A stretch of 64,000 nt of DNA from Blasia pusilla (taxonomy: Eukaryota; Marchantiophyta; Marchantiopsida; Blasiales): positions 27,838,001 to 27,902,000 of the forward strand of contig CM114275.1 of assembly GCA_050084515.1 (NCBI GenBank), written 5' to 3'. The translations under genes were made by a program, and so were the position numbers. Below, piece by piece: positions 11,690 through 23,749 of the stretch; within the stretch, counting starts at the first letter, position 1, and each line of letters begins with the position of its first letter. The notes under the pieces are model-generated. The model was given only the letters and a program-made list of their open reading frames with translations. It was not told where the DNA came from and made no database searches.

Positions 11690-13250
11690 GATAATTTCAT
11701 CCTACAAAAAGCCAAGTACAACTAAAAATCTCCAGAATTAAATTGCATCCATATTTGCATTTGATGCATCCATATGGCATATACGCAACCTCTATGGTAG
11801 ATTCTCCTATGGAATCATATAGTGTAGACTTTTGACCAACTCGTCCATTTATGAATGTGTAAAAATCTATGGTGGACCTCCTTTTGTCCAAATCTCTTGC
11901 TAAATTAGAATCCGCATAACCAACTTAAGCTCCAACATCATTAACTCTACCATCAAAGACAACTCACATCTTTACTATCCCCTTCAAATAGTGAAGAATC
12001 CACCTGATTACATCCCAATTATGCTTCTCTAGATTTGACATAAACCTCGAGACATAAACTTGCTAGCCACATGCATAATATAAGAGATACTTGATAGAGT
12101 ACATGTCATTTCATAATTCAAACTTCCAACCAAAATCTTATAAGATACCTCCAACATTGCTCACCTTTCATCTTTAGTATAAGGAAATCAATTAAGGAGA
12201 GTCTAAAATGACCACTTGAAGGAGGGCTCACATATTTGGTATTCGCCATCGTAAAACATATAAGTAACTTCTTAAGGTACTTCCTATGGTACATTCATAA
12301 CCGCCTACTTATTGGATCTCTATCAAAATCTATCACGAAAATCCTCTTTGAAGGACCCAAGGTCTTTCATGTTGAATTCCTCGCTCAATTGTCTCTTTAG
12401 TTGAGCAATATCTCTCATGTTCTCATCGATGATAAGCATATCATCAACCTATAACACCTAGAAAATATAAGCAAGATAAACACTTCTTTCTGCCTTCTTT
12501 AGATAGATACAAAAAAAAAACTCACTTCAAGTACTAAATCAATATATTGTCATAAATGGATCAAACCTCTTATACCATTTCCTTTGCTTCAATCTGTACA
12601 AGGAATTATTTAGTTTGGAGACTAAGTTTTTCCTCCCCTATACTTCAAATCCCTCTAGCCACTACATTTACATCTTCTCCTCAAGCTCTCCATGCAAGAA
12701 GGAAATTGTAACATCAAGTTGCTCCAACTCTCTATGTTTAGAAATACACCAATGGATATAATCTCCACCACTAGTGATAGAATCTCATTGAAGTCAATAT
12801 GTTCCCTTTGCCACAAGTCTCACCTTCTATGTATCTCCACTAGTCTTGAGAAGTCCTTCCTTTCTGTGATACACCCAACTCTAGTCATTTTCCTTCTTGT
12901 CCGTAGGCAATCGCACTAAGTCCCAAATAGGATTCTGTTAAAGCGACTTCATTTTTCCCTCCATGGCAAAGATCAATCTTGGAAACTCTTAAACCTAAAA
13001 GGCCTCTCTATAAGAAGAAGGCTCGCCACTCTTTATAAGGAGGGAAAATGCCACAACATTTGAAATAAAAACCCAAATATTGGCAAGGTCAATGTGACTC
13101 ACAAAGCTATAATACAACCTAAACTGCATGAGTCACAATGCCCTTCCTCCTTACATAATTATTCAAATTTCATGATCTATTCTCTCCACTGTTGTTACAT
13201 TGTCTACACTTGATCCTCTAATTTATCACTCTTCTTCTCTACCATTGTCT
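11690..13250 (-). pseudogene. copia reverse transcriptase and RNase H remnants
   Basis: Around 12,460-12,380 the minus strand reads VDDMLIIDENMRDIAQLKRQ, the palm-domain YVDDMLI motif of copia reverse transcriptase, then FNMKDLGSFK. From about 12,080 to 11,700 it reads an RNase H region with YADSNLARDLDKRRST (family pattern 'GYxDSDxAGDxDxRRST') and a WKST-like block. The order reverse transcriptase then RNase H at the end of pol is that of Ty1/copia. Several stops interrupt both domains. Confidence 0.8.
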
Positions 13251-13499
13251 TCCATTACAAGGAGATAGAGAATACCTTCAATTTCTTCTTCAAGAAGTAA
13301 ATCCACACCCTTATGGACTCCTCAAGTAATCATCCACAAAGGTGAAAAAATAAAACATGCGCTATAGACTCTAAAGAAAGCTCTAGATTCTATGAGGTAT
13401 CATAGAGAGATTCATAACTTTGAAATAACATATTGATATGGTGAGATTTTCACTTGAAATACTAATTTTTTCAGCTAGAAGACTCATTAGAGCAAGCAG

Positions 13500-13846
13500 C
13501 AAGGTTGCATGTAGACAAAGTTTATGTCCATAAACATGTCCATGTGCGGAGACTTACATTTCTCCTATGAAAGGGTTTGTCCATATGGGCCCCACATTTC
13601 CTTTCTTTCTCATTCCCCCCACTTGCCTCAGTATTCTGCACTTTCACGTTTAGTCCTTCTTCCACCTCCACACCCTAAACCCTAAACCCTAAACCCCTCC
13701 TTACTACCCCATCTGCCTATGTCTTGCCTTTACCATGAGCTATAAATGTGGATCCCACCTCTTCCAATCAATGTATGTGGATATTTTTAGACTTGTGCAT
13801 CCATGTCCATCATAGGAACAAACTTTTCTGTTTTTGTGCAACCATG
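13500..13846. mobile_element. hAT-like miniature element, family 1, with telomere-type repeats
   Basis: 347 bp from CAAGGTTGCATG to GTGCAACCATG. Flanks GCAAGCAG (13,492-13,499) and GCAAGTAG (13,847-13,854) agree at 7 of 8 positions. It shares its interior with 1,882-2,179 but carries three tandem CCCTAAA units at 13,673-13,693 that the other copy lacks. It is inserted in the copia element. Confidence 0.8.
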
Positions 13847-14459
13847 GCAAGTAGTTGTTATGATGGATTTCCTTCTTGGGATCAAGGCAATATGTCGCTC
13901 TCCAATGAGTTGTCCAAATGATTTTTTTGAGAAATATGTATTTTGTAAAAAATCCTCAGATTTTTTTTTAACTATTGGAAAGCTACAGGCTGCCTCTTAC
14001 TTCAAAAAAATTCAATAATTAAAACCCAATTTTTTTGGAACCCATTCTTTGTTTCTTTTACATGACAGTTTTGGGAATATATAATGAAACAATTGGAAAT
14101 TCAACCTATGTTGGATTTTATTATGTTTGGGAACTCGAAACAAAATTTTGTGCACGACTATTATTCTATCCAACCTAACATGTGGAATGGTTTATCTTAT
14201 GCTGATATCATTCATGGAGTTTTCGAAATAAAATTCATTTTTTTCTAAGTGAACCTCTTCTATCTTCTATCTCCTATCGTCCTTATAGAATACCAAACCC
14301 CATAGAAATCCAACTTATAGGACTTCACTCCTTTGTGTAACTTACATTTTAATAGCTCCCTTAGCAATTGTAAGTGCCATAATTGTGTCATGTTCCTTAC
14401 ATCTCCGTCTCTTGTGAATGCTATAGAACTCCGTCTACAATGGTTACGCCTTTGATCTT

Positions 14460-14830
14460 GTACAATATTCCAATCTTATTCCCTTTTGTTAAGATGAAGG
14501 CTCCTTCCAAAACTCTCAAAACCTCATTCTCCGTTGCCCATTTGTAGCCATAATTTTCCAATGCTCCGAGATAAATCATGATATTTCATAGATCATGGAT
14601 ATGTTTGATCTTATTAAGTGCTCAAAATTCCCATTAAATATCTTGATACAGATATAACCAATCCCCAATACATGGCATATCATTGTCCGTCAAGAAAGTT
14701 CCACCAACCTAGTTACAATATGTGTAGAAGTATTCTCTACAACGACTTATATAGTAAGAGCAACTAGAATTCATAATCCAAACATCATGGAAGATGTCTC
14801 TTTCAAGATCTACAATTGGTATATAATCAT
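14460..14830 (-). pseudogene. copia protease remnant
   Basis: The minus strand near 14,780 reads WIMNSSCSYYISRCREYFYT, matching the copia protease segment usually written 'WxxDSGCSxHM'. The catalytic Asp and Gly are here Asn and Ser. It continues with GGTFLTDNDMPCIG and, near 14,520, NYGYKWATENEVLRV, as in the end of copia protease. The changed active site and stops mean it is dead. Confidence 0.65.
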
Positions 14831-15432
14831 CTTTGTCTCACTTTGCTAAGTTAATATGTCGAGAGATTGAAGCTTCCTCTCTATTCCTAGGCATGTCTTT
14901 TCTCTTGCCCTCTATGCATATTTCTTCATGTGAACTACCTTTCTAGATGTTCGACATCTAATTGACACATTACTAATGCTATATGAATTGGCCTACCTTG
15001 GGCAACAAGAACCCCTAAGTTCTTCTTATTACTTCTTGACATATTTCTAAACTCATTAGACAACACTATATATTTTAGTGATGTCATCTAACTCTATCAC
15101 ATCTTTCTTGTAACAAAGTAATAATTAGTTGCTCAAATGAACTAGGCAAAAATGTGAATAATAGCTAAGCTTTATCTCCATTTATGACATCATAGAACGC
15201 CTCATCCGCAAAGAGTGAAATGAATTTTACTAATAATCCTTAAATCAATTTCCTCCTAGTCTAAAGCTTTTTTTTTCCAATTTCTTCTCCACTTCATGAA
15301 AAATCTTGCTAAAAACAAAAGGCTCTCATCTTAAATTTCTTAAACCTACAAATATTGTTCGCCCATCAAATTTCTTCATCTCCAACTTTGTATTGGAAAT
15401 CTTTCCTACCCTTGCAAAATTTCCTAGTATGT

Positions 15433-15444
15433 GCTCTGATAGCA
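15433..15444 (-). other. Primer-binding site of copia copy 2
   Basis: Minus strand TGCTATCAGAGC, one change from the plant retrotransposon site complementary to initiator tRNA-Met, lying 2 bases inside the 5' LTR. Confidence 0.65.
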
Positions 15445-15696
15445 ATTATTGGAAATAATGATAAAATCACTCCAATGAATGACATGATTTATATGGGTTA
15501 TTCTTTTGTATGGTAGGTACATCCACACTCACACATTCTTATGTTTCATTATTGAAATATATGTACATTATGCATCCTAAGTTCTCCAAGACTCTATCTT
15601 AAGCCTCAAGATATATGGGAGGAATTAAACTAAAACCTAACACACATTTTCTCAAGCCATAAAATAGCATATGTATCGTACCACAAGGGGCCAACA

Positions 15697-15850
15697 TCCA
15701 CCCTTGGCAATAAGAGCCTCTACATTCACATCCTCATTGCTTAACATCTTTCTAAACTCATAAGACAAAAATGTTACGATGATCTCATCTAACTATATCA
15801 AATCTTTGCAAATTCCCATACCATAGAGTAATAATTAAAATCATGAAAAA
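15697..15850 (-). repeat. Copia internal fragment outside the 5' LTR
   Basis: The sequence at about 15,711-15,815 repeats the internal copia sequence at about 15,001-15,115 (shared ACATTTTTCTAAACTCAT-like and GTCATCTAACT-like blocks). Internal sequence therefore lies on both sides of one LTR. This suggests a tandem or recombined copia array that was later cut off. Confidence 0.5.
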
Positions 15851-16519
15851 AGTATATCCCATTTTATGGCTCCAATAGGGCATTGAAGTGGCCAAGTAGA
15901 CAGTTTCATAAGGAACGGAATGGACAGATAACCACTTGGAATGGCTGGACCGATAGTCAAGATAGTCATAGTTACAACATTTGCGTAGGATGGAAGTTAT
16001 AATAGGAGAATGTAGTAGAATAGACACTTGATAAGGTTGGATGGATTAATATAAGCATACGGCTAGTTGCCTACGATTGGAAAAACCCATGGGGCTATAA
16101 TTGCTCGGTTGGATACAACTACAACAAAGCTACAAATCTAGTAATGCCTTATCCATTTTCCTTTTGGTCTTTATGAGGCATACTAGATCCTTCTTCTTGT
16201 ACTTGGACTGCCCTTCCTGAATTCAAGTCAATCAGACATAAGGTTGAATTTTCAATTCTTATTCCAAGAAAAACCACTTTATAAAGCTCTTCGAGGATAA
16301 AAATTTATCCCTTGCCGACCTCTCTCTTTTCTTTCTTATCCTATCATGTAGAAAATGTAACCTTATTCTCTATGCTATCTCTTATCTCAAATTCTTCTTG
16401 AAACTTTATCCCTTTCTTCTCTCTTTCCCCATATGAAAATTAACACTTAAATTTTTTTATTCCAAAGCCTTCTCTTGTGGAAAAAGCATCTCTTTCTCTC
16501 TAGAAGTTCTTCTTTATTG

Positions 16520-16523
<4 letters not shown>

Positions 16524-16582
<59 letters not shown>
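16524..16582. repeat. (CT)n microsatellite
   Basis: 59 bases of uninterrupted CT dinucleotide repeat. Confidence 0.98.
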
Positions 16583-16586
<4 letters not shown>

Positions 16587-17253
16587 GAAAGCCTTAAAAA
16601 ACCATGAAAAATGACTATTTGCTTCCCTCGTCACCAACTCTTTTGAAAATAGGACCTTTATCTCTCCTCCTGTCTCCTCCTGAAAATAGGAAACATTTTT
16701 CAAAATTTTCTTAACAACGTTTATTCTTTCACTCTTTCCCTTCCTTGTATTGTCAGAATTTTTCCATCTCTTTCCTCCTCTTCTTTATTAAAAATGGTAT
16801 ATTTCTCCATAAATTCCTTATGAATCCTATGACACATCACATAAGATAGATAAAGAAAGTTTAACAAACTATCGATTGCCAACCTATATAAAAATATGAT
16901 TTAATATTTCATTCATTATGCATGGCATGGATATACTAGTAATTATCACGATATCATCATAGAACTATGTCTATAAAACCACAATACATTATTGCAGTTA
17001 ATTGTTCCCAAACAAAGAGTTGCAATAGACATTGACTTCCACATGATTGTGGTAAACTTAAACCTAAAGAGTTTGACAAGTCATGAGGCCTAAGGATTAA
17101 AATTTATAATTTCCTCTCATTTTGCTACCAACCTATCTGAGTACAAGGCCAATTCGTGTATTTTCTTATTGGGCCCCTCACCTAAATAATAGTTGGGAAT
17201 AGGCCATGCTATTTCATTCAAGGGCCCATAAGACAACAAAGTTATGTCATGGG

Positions 17254-17281
<28 letters not shown>
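17254..17281. repeat. (TA)14 microsatellite
   Basis: 28 bases of uninterrupted TA dinucleotide repeat. Confidence 0.97.
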
Positions 17282-17284
<3 letters not shown>

Positions 17285-17439
17285 GAATAAAATTTGATGT
17301 AAAAAAATGAATGAAAATTTTTCAAGTAAGAGAAAATGAATCAAAAAATTTCCCAACTGTAGTCTTGCAAAAAATTCCCAAGATAGGCGTCGAGTTTTGC
17401 ATATGGCAAAATTTGAATATCAAGTTACATATTAGAGGC

Positions 17440-17705
17440 CAAGGTTGCACAGAAATGGACATGTCCAGATATGCCCAATAGGTCCCTCGCCCGCCCGTAA
17501 GCCTAGCGAGCCCGTAACGTAGATCCGGGTTGGCCAAGCCCGCACCCATTTTGTAGCCCGCATGAATCCCATGCGCGGCACAAGGCGGGCTCAGGTCCGT
17601 TACAGGCTCAAAGAACTCAGAGGTGGGCTCACGAGCGGGCCGTAGGTACCTAGATCGGCACACATATAAGTCCATGGACACAGACTTTGTCTCTATGCAA
17701 CCTTA
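17440..17705. mobile_element. hAT-like miniature element, family 1 (GC-rich type)
   Basis: 266 bp from CAAGGTTGCACAGA to TCTATGCAACCTTA; the inverted ends extend about 14 bp with few mismatches. Flanks TTAGAGGC (17,432-17,439) and CTAGAGGC (17,706-17,713) agree at 7 of 8. The GC-rich interior resembles 1,390-1,751. An open frame of about 119 codons on the minus strand is a composition effect. Confidence 0.8.
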
Positions 17706-17713
17706 CTAGAGGC

Positions 17714-20700
17714 ATAAGAATTGGAAATAATATATATCCACTACTAAAACCATCACATAGGAATATGTTAATTATAGAATATATAGCTAACAAAAAATTA
17801 GGGTAAATATAGTCATTGCATCATGTATCATACGCAAGTATATGTACTTAAATGGGACAATACTAAACACCTACCAAAAGCCATTGGATACTTTCTCATG
17901 GATTCTTTGGCATTTCTTGATTCTATTTCATGACATTCAAGGAAGTCACTACTTCCAAGATACAGAGAGTAGTGATATTTCATTCTCCGTATCAATTAGG
18001 AATTCGTTTTTCCCCTCAAGTCATCCACTCCAAAAGGAAGGCCATCATTTTTAGTACCTTTTGCGTCGAAGATATATAGAATCGTTATAAACTACCAAGG
18101 TGTACTAACATGCTAGAATAATTCAAAGATTATGACTAACATCCATATAAATAATATATACTCTCTATTCAAAAAATATTTATATTTTAATCTATCAAGT
18201 TCTTCTATTTTCCTATTGTAACTAAACTCATTGCTCATATTTTCTTTCATCTTCTTTTTCTTCACCTTCTCCACTAATTGGGAAAATAGTTCTAGAATTT
18301 GGTTTCACCATTAATATTCATTATAATTATACCCAAATTTTTTTTTGGAATAACCCATTTTGAAAAAACTTCAATATGAAAAATAAGAATTTGAAAGCCT
18401 CTCCATATAACAATACTAAAACATAATAGATCGTAACCCACGATCCCTATCATTCCATTGAAAATAAAATAAAATAGACTAATAATCGAGATCATAAGTT
18501 AACGTAGAAGGACTTAATATCATGCTGAAATGATAAAGGTCACAAACATATCATCTCATGGTAATCATTCCAAGGGAAAAGTAAAAATACCAAGAGCAAA
18601 ATTTCTAATCATTACCACTTTCATGAAGACCAAGATATGAATATATTTCAGTATAAATAAGAAGGAATACAAAAAATCCTAAAAAAGCAATGAATGATTC
18701 CAAAATTACACTCATTTTCTCATTTGGGTATAGCTCCTTGAAATCCCCTAAACTTGACATAAAAAATTCAAAATCTTAAATAATTATTTTATCATGTCAA
18801 TATAATATAAGCACATGGAATAAATTCTGATCTTATTATTGACAATGTATTGTAGAAGCTTAATGATAATTGATCATTATTAATATCCTAAATCCCCCCC
18901 ACCAAATCTACTAATCTTTTGCAACCTTTATCAACTTGCTTCTTGCCTCACCATCCTTTGTATAAGAATTTATACCCTTTATGTTCATAAGTTTCTTTGG
19001 AACCTTCTTATGACCCACTAATTCATCGCTAGTGTTCAACATGAATTTCTTGTCTGATAGATCCGGATCTTGGATTAGGCCATCTTAAAGATCTATTTGA
19101 AGAAATGGATCATAAATTCTGACTTTCTTTTCACACTCTTTCTTTTCCAAAAGATGGCACTCTTACCCACACTCATCTTTAAGTTGTGGAGACTTCTATT
19201 GGAGATTGAGTTACAATTAAGTCATCAAGGAAGAATTTCAATTTGGTGTACAAAGATTTTAGTTAGAGGTTAGTGTTAGAAGATTTCCAGTGGAGTCGTG
19301 AAGATGATGAAACTTTCGAGGTATTTTTAGGGCTTTCCCAAATTGATCTCGCAGTGTGGATGTCTAAATCCACTGTCTAGATGATGCCAAAGATTAGTTC
19401 TAAGCGTGTCAGGATAGATAAGGTGTGGGGCAAGATAGTATCAAGACCTTAGCGGAATCTTGTACTTCCCTATTTTGAGAGGTCATATGTGACATGCTCT
19501 TAAAAGGTGACATACAACTGTAGGTCATCCTTCCATTTATGAGGAGTGAAAACCTTGGAGAATTTGACCCTTCCATCTTGGTGTGGAGCCACTTAGGCCT
19601 ATAGGTTTGAGGATTATTATGTAGTTGGCCTCATGAGGGGACCATATGTTTAGTTGTTAGGGAGTTATTACCTTGTGTACTCCAAGTCAATAGTGACCTG
19701 CTAAGAGGGAGGTTACCTATATGTACATGTCATCCATAGAGGTGCCCAATGGGGCTATACCTCGGAAGAAGCTCATTTAGAGCTCATCTTCCTTAGGATC
19801 AGACCCATGTTGGGATCCGAGATACAGTGTAGCTTATATGGATTAAGCTTGAGTTCTCTCTTGAAGAATAGGCTAGGATTGATAAAAGATCACACACATT
19901 AAAGTTGATAGTACACGTTATCATAGTATTGCAGGAGTTTGTATCATTGATATGGATATGTGGATGAAGTACGGTTGATTGCAGATTTCATCAGAGTTTA
20001 TAGTTCATATCAACTTTGTATCGTAAAGAAGATGCGCACTATTTTGCAATAGGAGAAGAAAGTGGGACTCAATTTCAGGTGTAGAGCATAAACGAGGTGT
20101 TGTGGGTTTGCAAGAATTTCAAGCTAGTATATCTTGACCATATGGGAGGACATGAGGCATACAAATTGCTGAAATCGAAGTGAGATTTTAAGAATTGAGA
20201 AATCAATGAAATGCAACAGACTTGACAAGAATTGAAGAGAGGGAGGCTTCTCAATCTTGGTGGAGTTGCTCAAGAATGGAGAAATTGAGGATCTAATTAA
20301 AGGGACAGAGTAATTGAGCTAATTTTGGTGAGGAAATTAATGTCATCCGTCACATGATTGAGTGTGGGCAAGTCAACAACTGCGTGGGCATTTCATTGCT
20401 GATTTTGAGTGAGAGTTGCTAGATTTTGGACCAAATCCGATGAAAGTTGGTCAAGAGATAATCAAGGAAGGAGTGAAAGTAAGGAGTGCACAAAGATGTC
20501 ATATTTTGCAAGATTTTGTGAAATTTGAGTTCGCCATTGGAACAATCACGAAAAATTGAGTCGGATTGTGAAAAGAGGATCAGAAACGGAGCTCCTTTAA
20601 GGACGATTCTTAAAAGATTTCCTATAACTACGTAGAGTCCTTCGGTAGAGGAGATCACAAGTGTGGAAAGGATGGGAGATCAGCGCTAGAGCTGGTCTTC

Positions 20701-20729
20701 GAGGCATCGAAATGTAAGTTCTAATAGCG
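17714..20729. other. AT-rich unassigned interval
   Basis: There is no recognisable coding sequence on either strand. The part from about 19,150 to 20,700 is less AT-rich and may be retroelement body, but conceptual translation gave no identifiable domain. Confidence 0.3.
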
Positions 20730-21110
20730 GTGTGTGAAAAAGTGAGAAAAATATTAGATTCTCAACATCCACTACTCTTAGCACCATTTATCTGATTGGC
20801 CTCTTTATATGAGGAGAAGCCTAGATTCATCGTTTCGACTTAGACGTCGAAGGAGTCATAATAATATGACGTAGGTGGTTTATGGAGTAATGTTACTAAG
20901 ATTATATAACCCTATATTGCATCAAGGTCAGGGGGTTTTTAACTTTTTTTTCTTTATTTCTATAAATAGAAATAAAGAAAAACCCTACTTTCCTGAGTAG
21001 TGAAATAGTCAAGAGCCACAGCAGTGGCGCATTATCGTATGTCAAATTATCTCCATATTCAAGTTCCATTGAAGCTCTTGTGTGAGTGCACGGACGGACT
21101 AGGCCACTTT
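20730..21110 (-). repeat. LTR-like repeat, copy B (inverted copy of 1-375)
   Basis: The reverse complement matches copy A over at least 300 bp, including CACCTACGTCATATTA, AGGCTTCTCCTCATA and GTGGATGTTGAGAATC. Inside it, TTTCTTTATTTCTAT and ATAGAAATAAAGAAA (about 20,950-20,980) form a small inverted repeat not present in copy A. Confidence 0.55.
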
Positions 21111-21194
21111 GTATCTCAAAGATTTGGAACATATTTCACTGATTTTATCATATTCTGCTTTCTCACAAAAAAGTGAGGAGGAGAGCTTCTTACT

Positions 21195-22070
21195 CTATCG
21201 GAACTCAAGTTTTGATATTCCTTTTGGTGAACGTGGTTCAGGAAAGAAGGAAAAACGTGGTATAGTTTTCCCTTTGCAAGAGGTTGAAAACATTTTGGGT
21301 ACCACTAGTATGGAGGAACTAGTGCCACTATTTTGGAGCCGTTTCTAAAGTGTAGGTAGAGCTGCTACCCACGGAGTTAATGGAGTTGAGGGGAGGCATG
21401 AGAACTTAAGTTTTGATTGAGGAGAGCCCTTCCATGAGGAAATTCGGAGCAAAGTGACAAAGAGGTAATCAGAACTGAAGTTTTGATTCAGTAGCAAGGG
21501 TCATCTCTAGGGCACGGCACGGCAAAGGTGACAAAGGAGTTGGCAAAAGGAAATTTGGAACTCAAGTTCCAATTCAAGCACAGTGAAGGCTAGGCGTGGT
21601 TCAACTTCTTGGTGGTCATCTCAATGGCATAACAAAGATTGGCACAGTGGGAGTACTATGGAAGCAATGAGAGATTGGAACTAAAGTTCCAATTCAGTCA
21701 TGGTGGAGCATCTCAACTGTGGTAAATTCTACGACGTCACACGATGCGGCAATGTAGGGGACAGTGAAGAAAGGAGGCAATTGGAACTTCAATTCCAATT
21801 CTACTGTTCATTTTTTGGTTTTCTCTACAAGGAGATGGAGAGGATACCAAGGAGGCAATTGGAACTTCAGTTCCAATTCAACGGTCTTGTTTGTTGGGTT
21901 CTCTATACAGGGAGGTGAGAGGATAGTAAGGGAAATTGGAACTCAAGTTTCAATCCACTTTGGTAAGATAAGGTTGGCGAGACTTTGTAGTTTCATCATG
22001 ATGTTGAGCGGAAGGATAGAATAATCAAAACTCAAGTTCCTATTCCAGACGGAATAGGAACTTGAGTTGA
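21195..22070. repeat. Array of near-palindromic GAACT..AGTTC motifs
   Basis: The motif TTGGAACTNNAGTTCCAATTC or a decayed form occurs near 21,199, 21,401, 21,471, 21,555, 21,674, 21,780, 21,858, 21,935 and 22,031, spaced about 70-120 bp apart. Between copies the sequence is only partly similar (AGGAGGCAATTGGAACTTC recurs near 21,774 and 21,852). The last copy forms a perfect hairpin, CTCAAGTTCCTATTCC (22,031-22,046), loop AGAC, GGAATAGGAACTTGAG (22,051-22,066). Confidence 0.75.
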
Positions 22071-22702
22071 GGAGATCAAGGCGGAAGAGGTGTTGAAGGT
22101 GCGAGTGGTTGTGAGAGGTGTCAACAAGCCAACTTGCTAGAGGGCGTGAGGACTTCGCAAGCTCATGCTGAGCCAATTCAACATAACTTCCAAGTCACCC
22201 ATCCCAATTATATTCCTCCAGAGTGCGCTTAATTGGAGAGTTCATATGCATGTTGTGTGACCAAGACACCCATAAAGAAGTAATGCCTAACTATTGCACA
22301 CAAGGGAATTTACTCACTTACCTTTATGCTTGTGGAGATGTTTGAGGGGTGATTTTTTTTTAGTGACACATATATTGTTAGTCCATTGGCGCCCTAAGAA
22401 TATATTGGTGGCGCCTATGGACCATGAATTTAATAATATTCAAATGAAGAAAATGAGTGGCACCGCCAAGGAAGCGCTGCGCACTACAAGTGAAGTTTGG
22501 ATGCATGGCACTATTGTGACTATTGAAGAGAGCTTTGGTGGGATGGATGCATACCACACTTGTTGAGGGTGACTTAGTGTGTGGGTTATTTGCCAAGTGA
22601 TGATCTCAAGTGAGATTGGTGGGGGCGTGTCCATATTTTTTGCATTGTCTAATACAAAGCTAGTGGCTCCAGAGTGAGCCATCTTAGTTTGCAAGTTTCA
22701 CC
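22071..22702. other. Leader-like interval upstream of gag
   Basis: No domain was recognised. It lies directly upstream of the gag remnant starting at 22,703 and may be the leader or LTR of that element. No LTR boundary could be defined. Confidence 0.3.
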
Positions 22703-23660
22703 ATGGCGCATCCGTCGAGTGCTAGGGAGCAAAGTAGTGGTAGAAGTGGTGGAGGATTTACACAAAGTGGGGCTAGGTATCAAGGATTTCCATACGAAAA
22801 AACACCTTAGCCGTCAATTTTATTTGCTCTAGAGGTGACATTAGCGGATTTTGAGTTACCTGAGATCTAGAGGCTAAAGAGTGTTCTGAGTGTTGCAACA
22901 CCATTGTTGTGGGACATGGATGATCGTGATACTGATGGGTCTAGGAGGGGACTCTGACGGTTCTCAAGCATGGTTGGAACCATTGAGTTGGATGATTTTA
23001 TGGAGTAGTTTGACACTTGGCGCGAAGCATAGAGGATGAGGAACCAACAGAGATTTGACCTCTTTATGGCATGGAAGGGACTTTTTCAACATCTAGAGGG
23101 CCCTCCCAAGGATGATTAACATGAGTTTCCAATTCTCCATGAGGCAGAGATCCTGGCTTGGAGACTTTTTAGGTCTCCCGAGTATGTGTCCCTTACAAGG
23201 CATGTGATGTACGATGTGGCGGAAACAGTAGCATCCACTACCCGCACGGAGGAGATAGTTGGAGGAGTTTTCGACCTGATTCTTACAACTGAGACCAGTC
23301 GAGTACCACCCGCTTTCAACCCATTGGTTGAGTTCTTCCGAAAGTTGGGAAGAAGCTACCATGAGGTAAGGACCGACAAACAAAAGTCGATATGTGAGTT
23401 TTAGCGGAGAGCAAGGGAAAGTCTACGAGAGGCCTATACATGGCTCCGACGGTTGATTACAGCGACTCAAGGTTTGATAGAGGTACAAGCAATTCAGTTC
23501 TAGTATGCAATGCTAGACTGCAAGTTGCGGAAGAGAGTGCGGGATGCACGATTCTTACGTGTTGGTTTGCGTACTCTCAAGTATTTATTTCTATTAGCGG
23601 AGGGTATTGACCTCAACATATATACTCGAGGAGAGAGTGTTGACAGTTGACAAGCGCGTC
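22703..23660 (+). pseudogene. Gypsy gag, copy 2
   Basis: Starting at an ATG at 22,703, frames give TIELDDFME, FDLFMAWKGLFQHLEG, FNPLVEFFRKLGRSYHEVRT, SLREAYTWLRRLI and YAMLD, in the same order as the gag at 58.7-59.7 kb on the other strand (EVRTEKLRNIH, SLREAYTRLRRLI). Gag is the structural protein of the particle. The latter part of this pattern (an 'SLREAYxRLRRL' segment) is typical of Gypsy gag domains. Stops occur at least six times and one frame change is visible. It ends at the chromovirus LTR. Confidence 0.75.
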
Positions 23661-23749
23661 ATCTTCGAGAGAGACGAAATGAGTGACGATATCTCCATTA
23701 TTGTTGCAACGGACTACTCGAGATTGACTCATGGGACCGAGGGCTACGG

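Larger units (their letters stand above)
11140..15696 (-). mobile_element. Decayed Ty1/copia retrotransposon, copy 2
   Basis: On the minus strand the 5' LTR is at about 15,447-15,696 (starting TGTTGGCCCC). A primer-binding site TGCTATCAGAGC (15,433-15,444) resembles the plant initiator-tRNA-Met site TGGTATCAGAGC with one change. Gag/protease, integrase, reverse transcriptase and RNase H remnants follow, and a 3' LTR at about 11,140-11,392 starts TGTTGACCC. The LTRs share blocks such as CTCCAAGACTCT and AAACCTAACAC-like words but have diverged strongly, so the insertion is old. A hAT-like miniature element (13,500-13,846) is inserted in it. Confidence 0.75.
15851..17431. other. AT-rich interval with microsatellites, no gene recognised
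   Basis: Contains the CT and TA microsatellites listed separately. No open frame longer than about 80 codons shows any domain. Confidence 0.4.

Noticed and set aside
13673-13693. Chromosome end
   Set aside because: Only three telomere units, inside a transposon with unique sequence on both sides.
18895-18902. C-run as a polypurine tract
   Set aside because: No LTR adjoins it.
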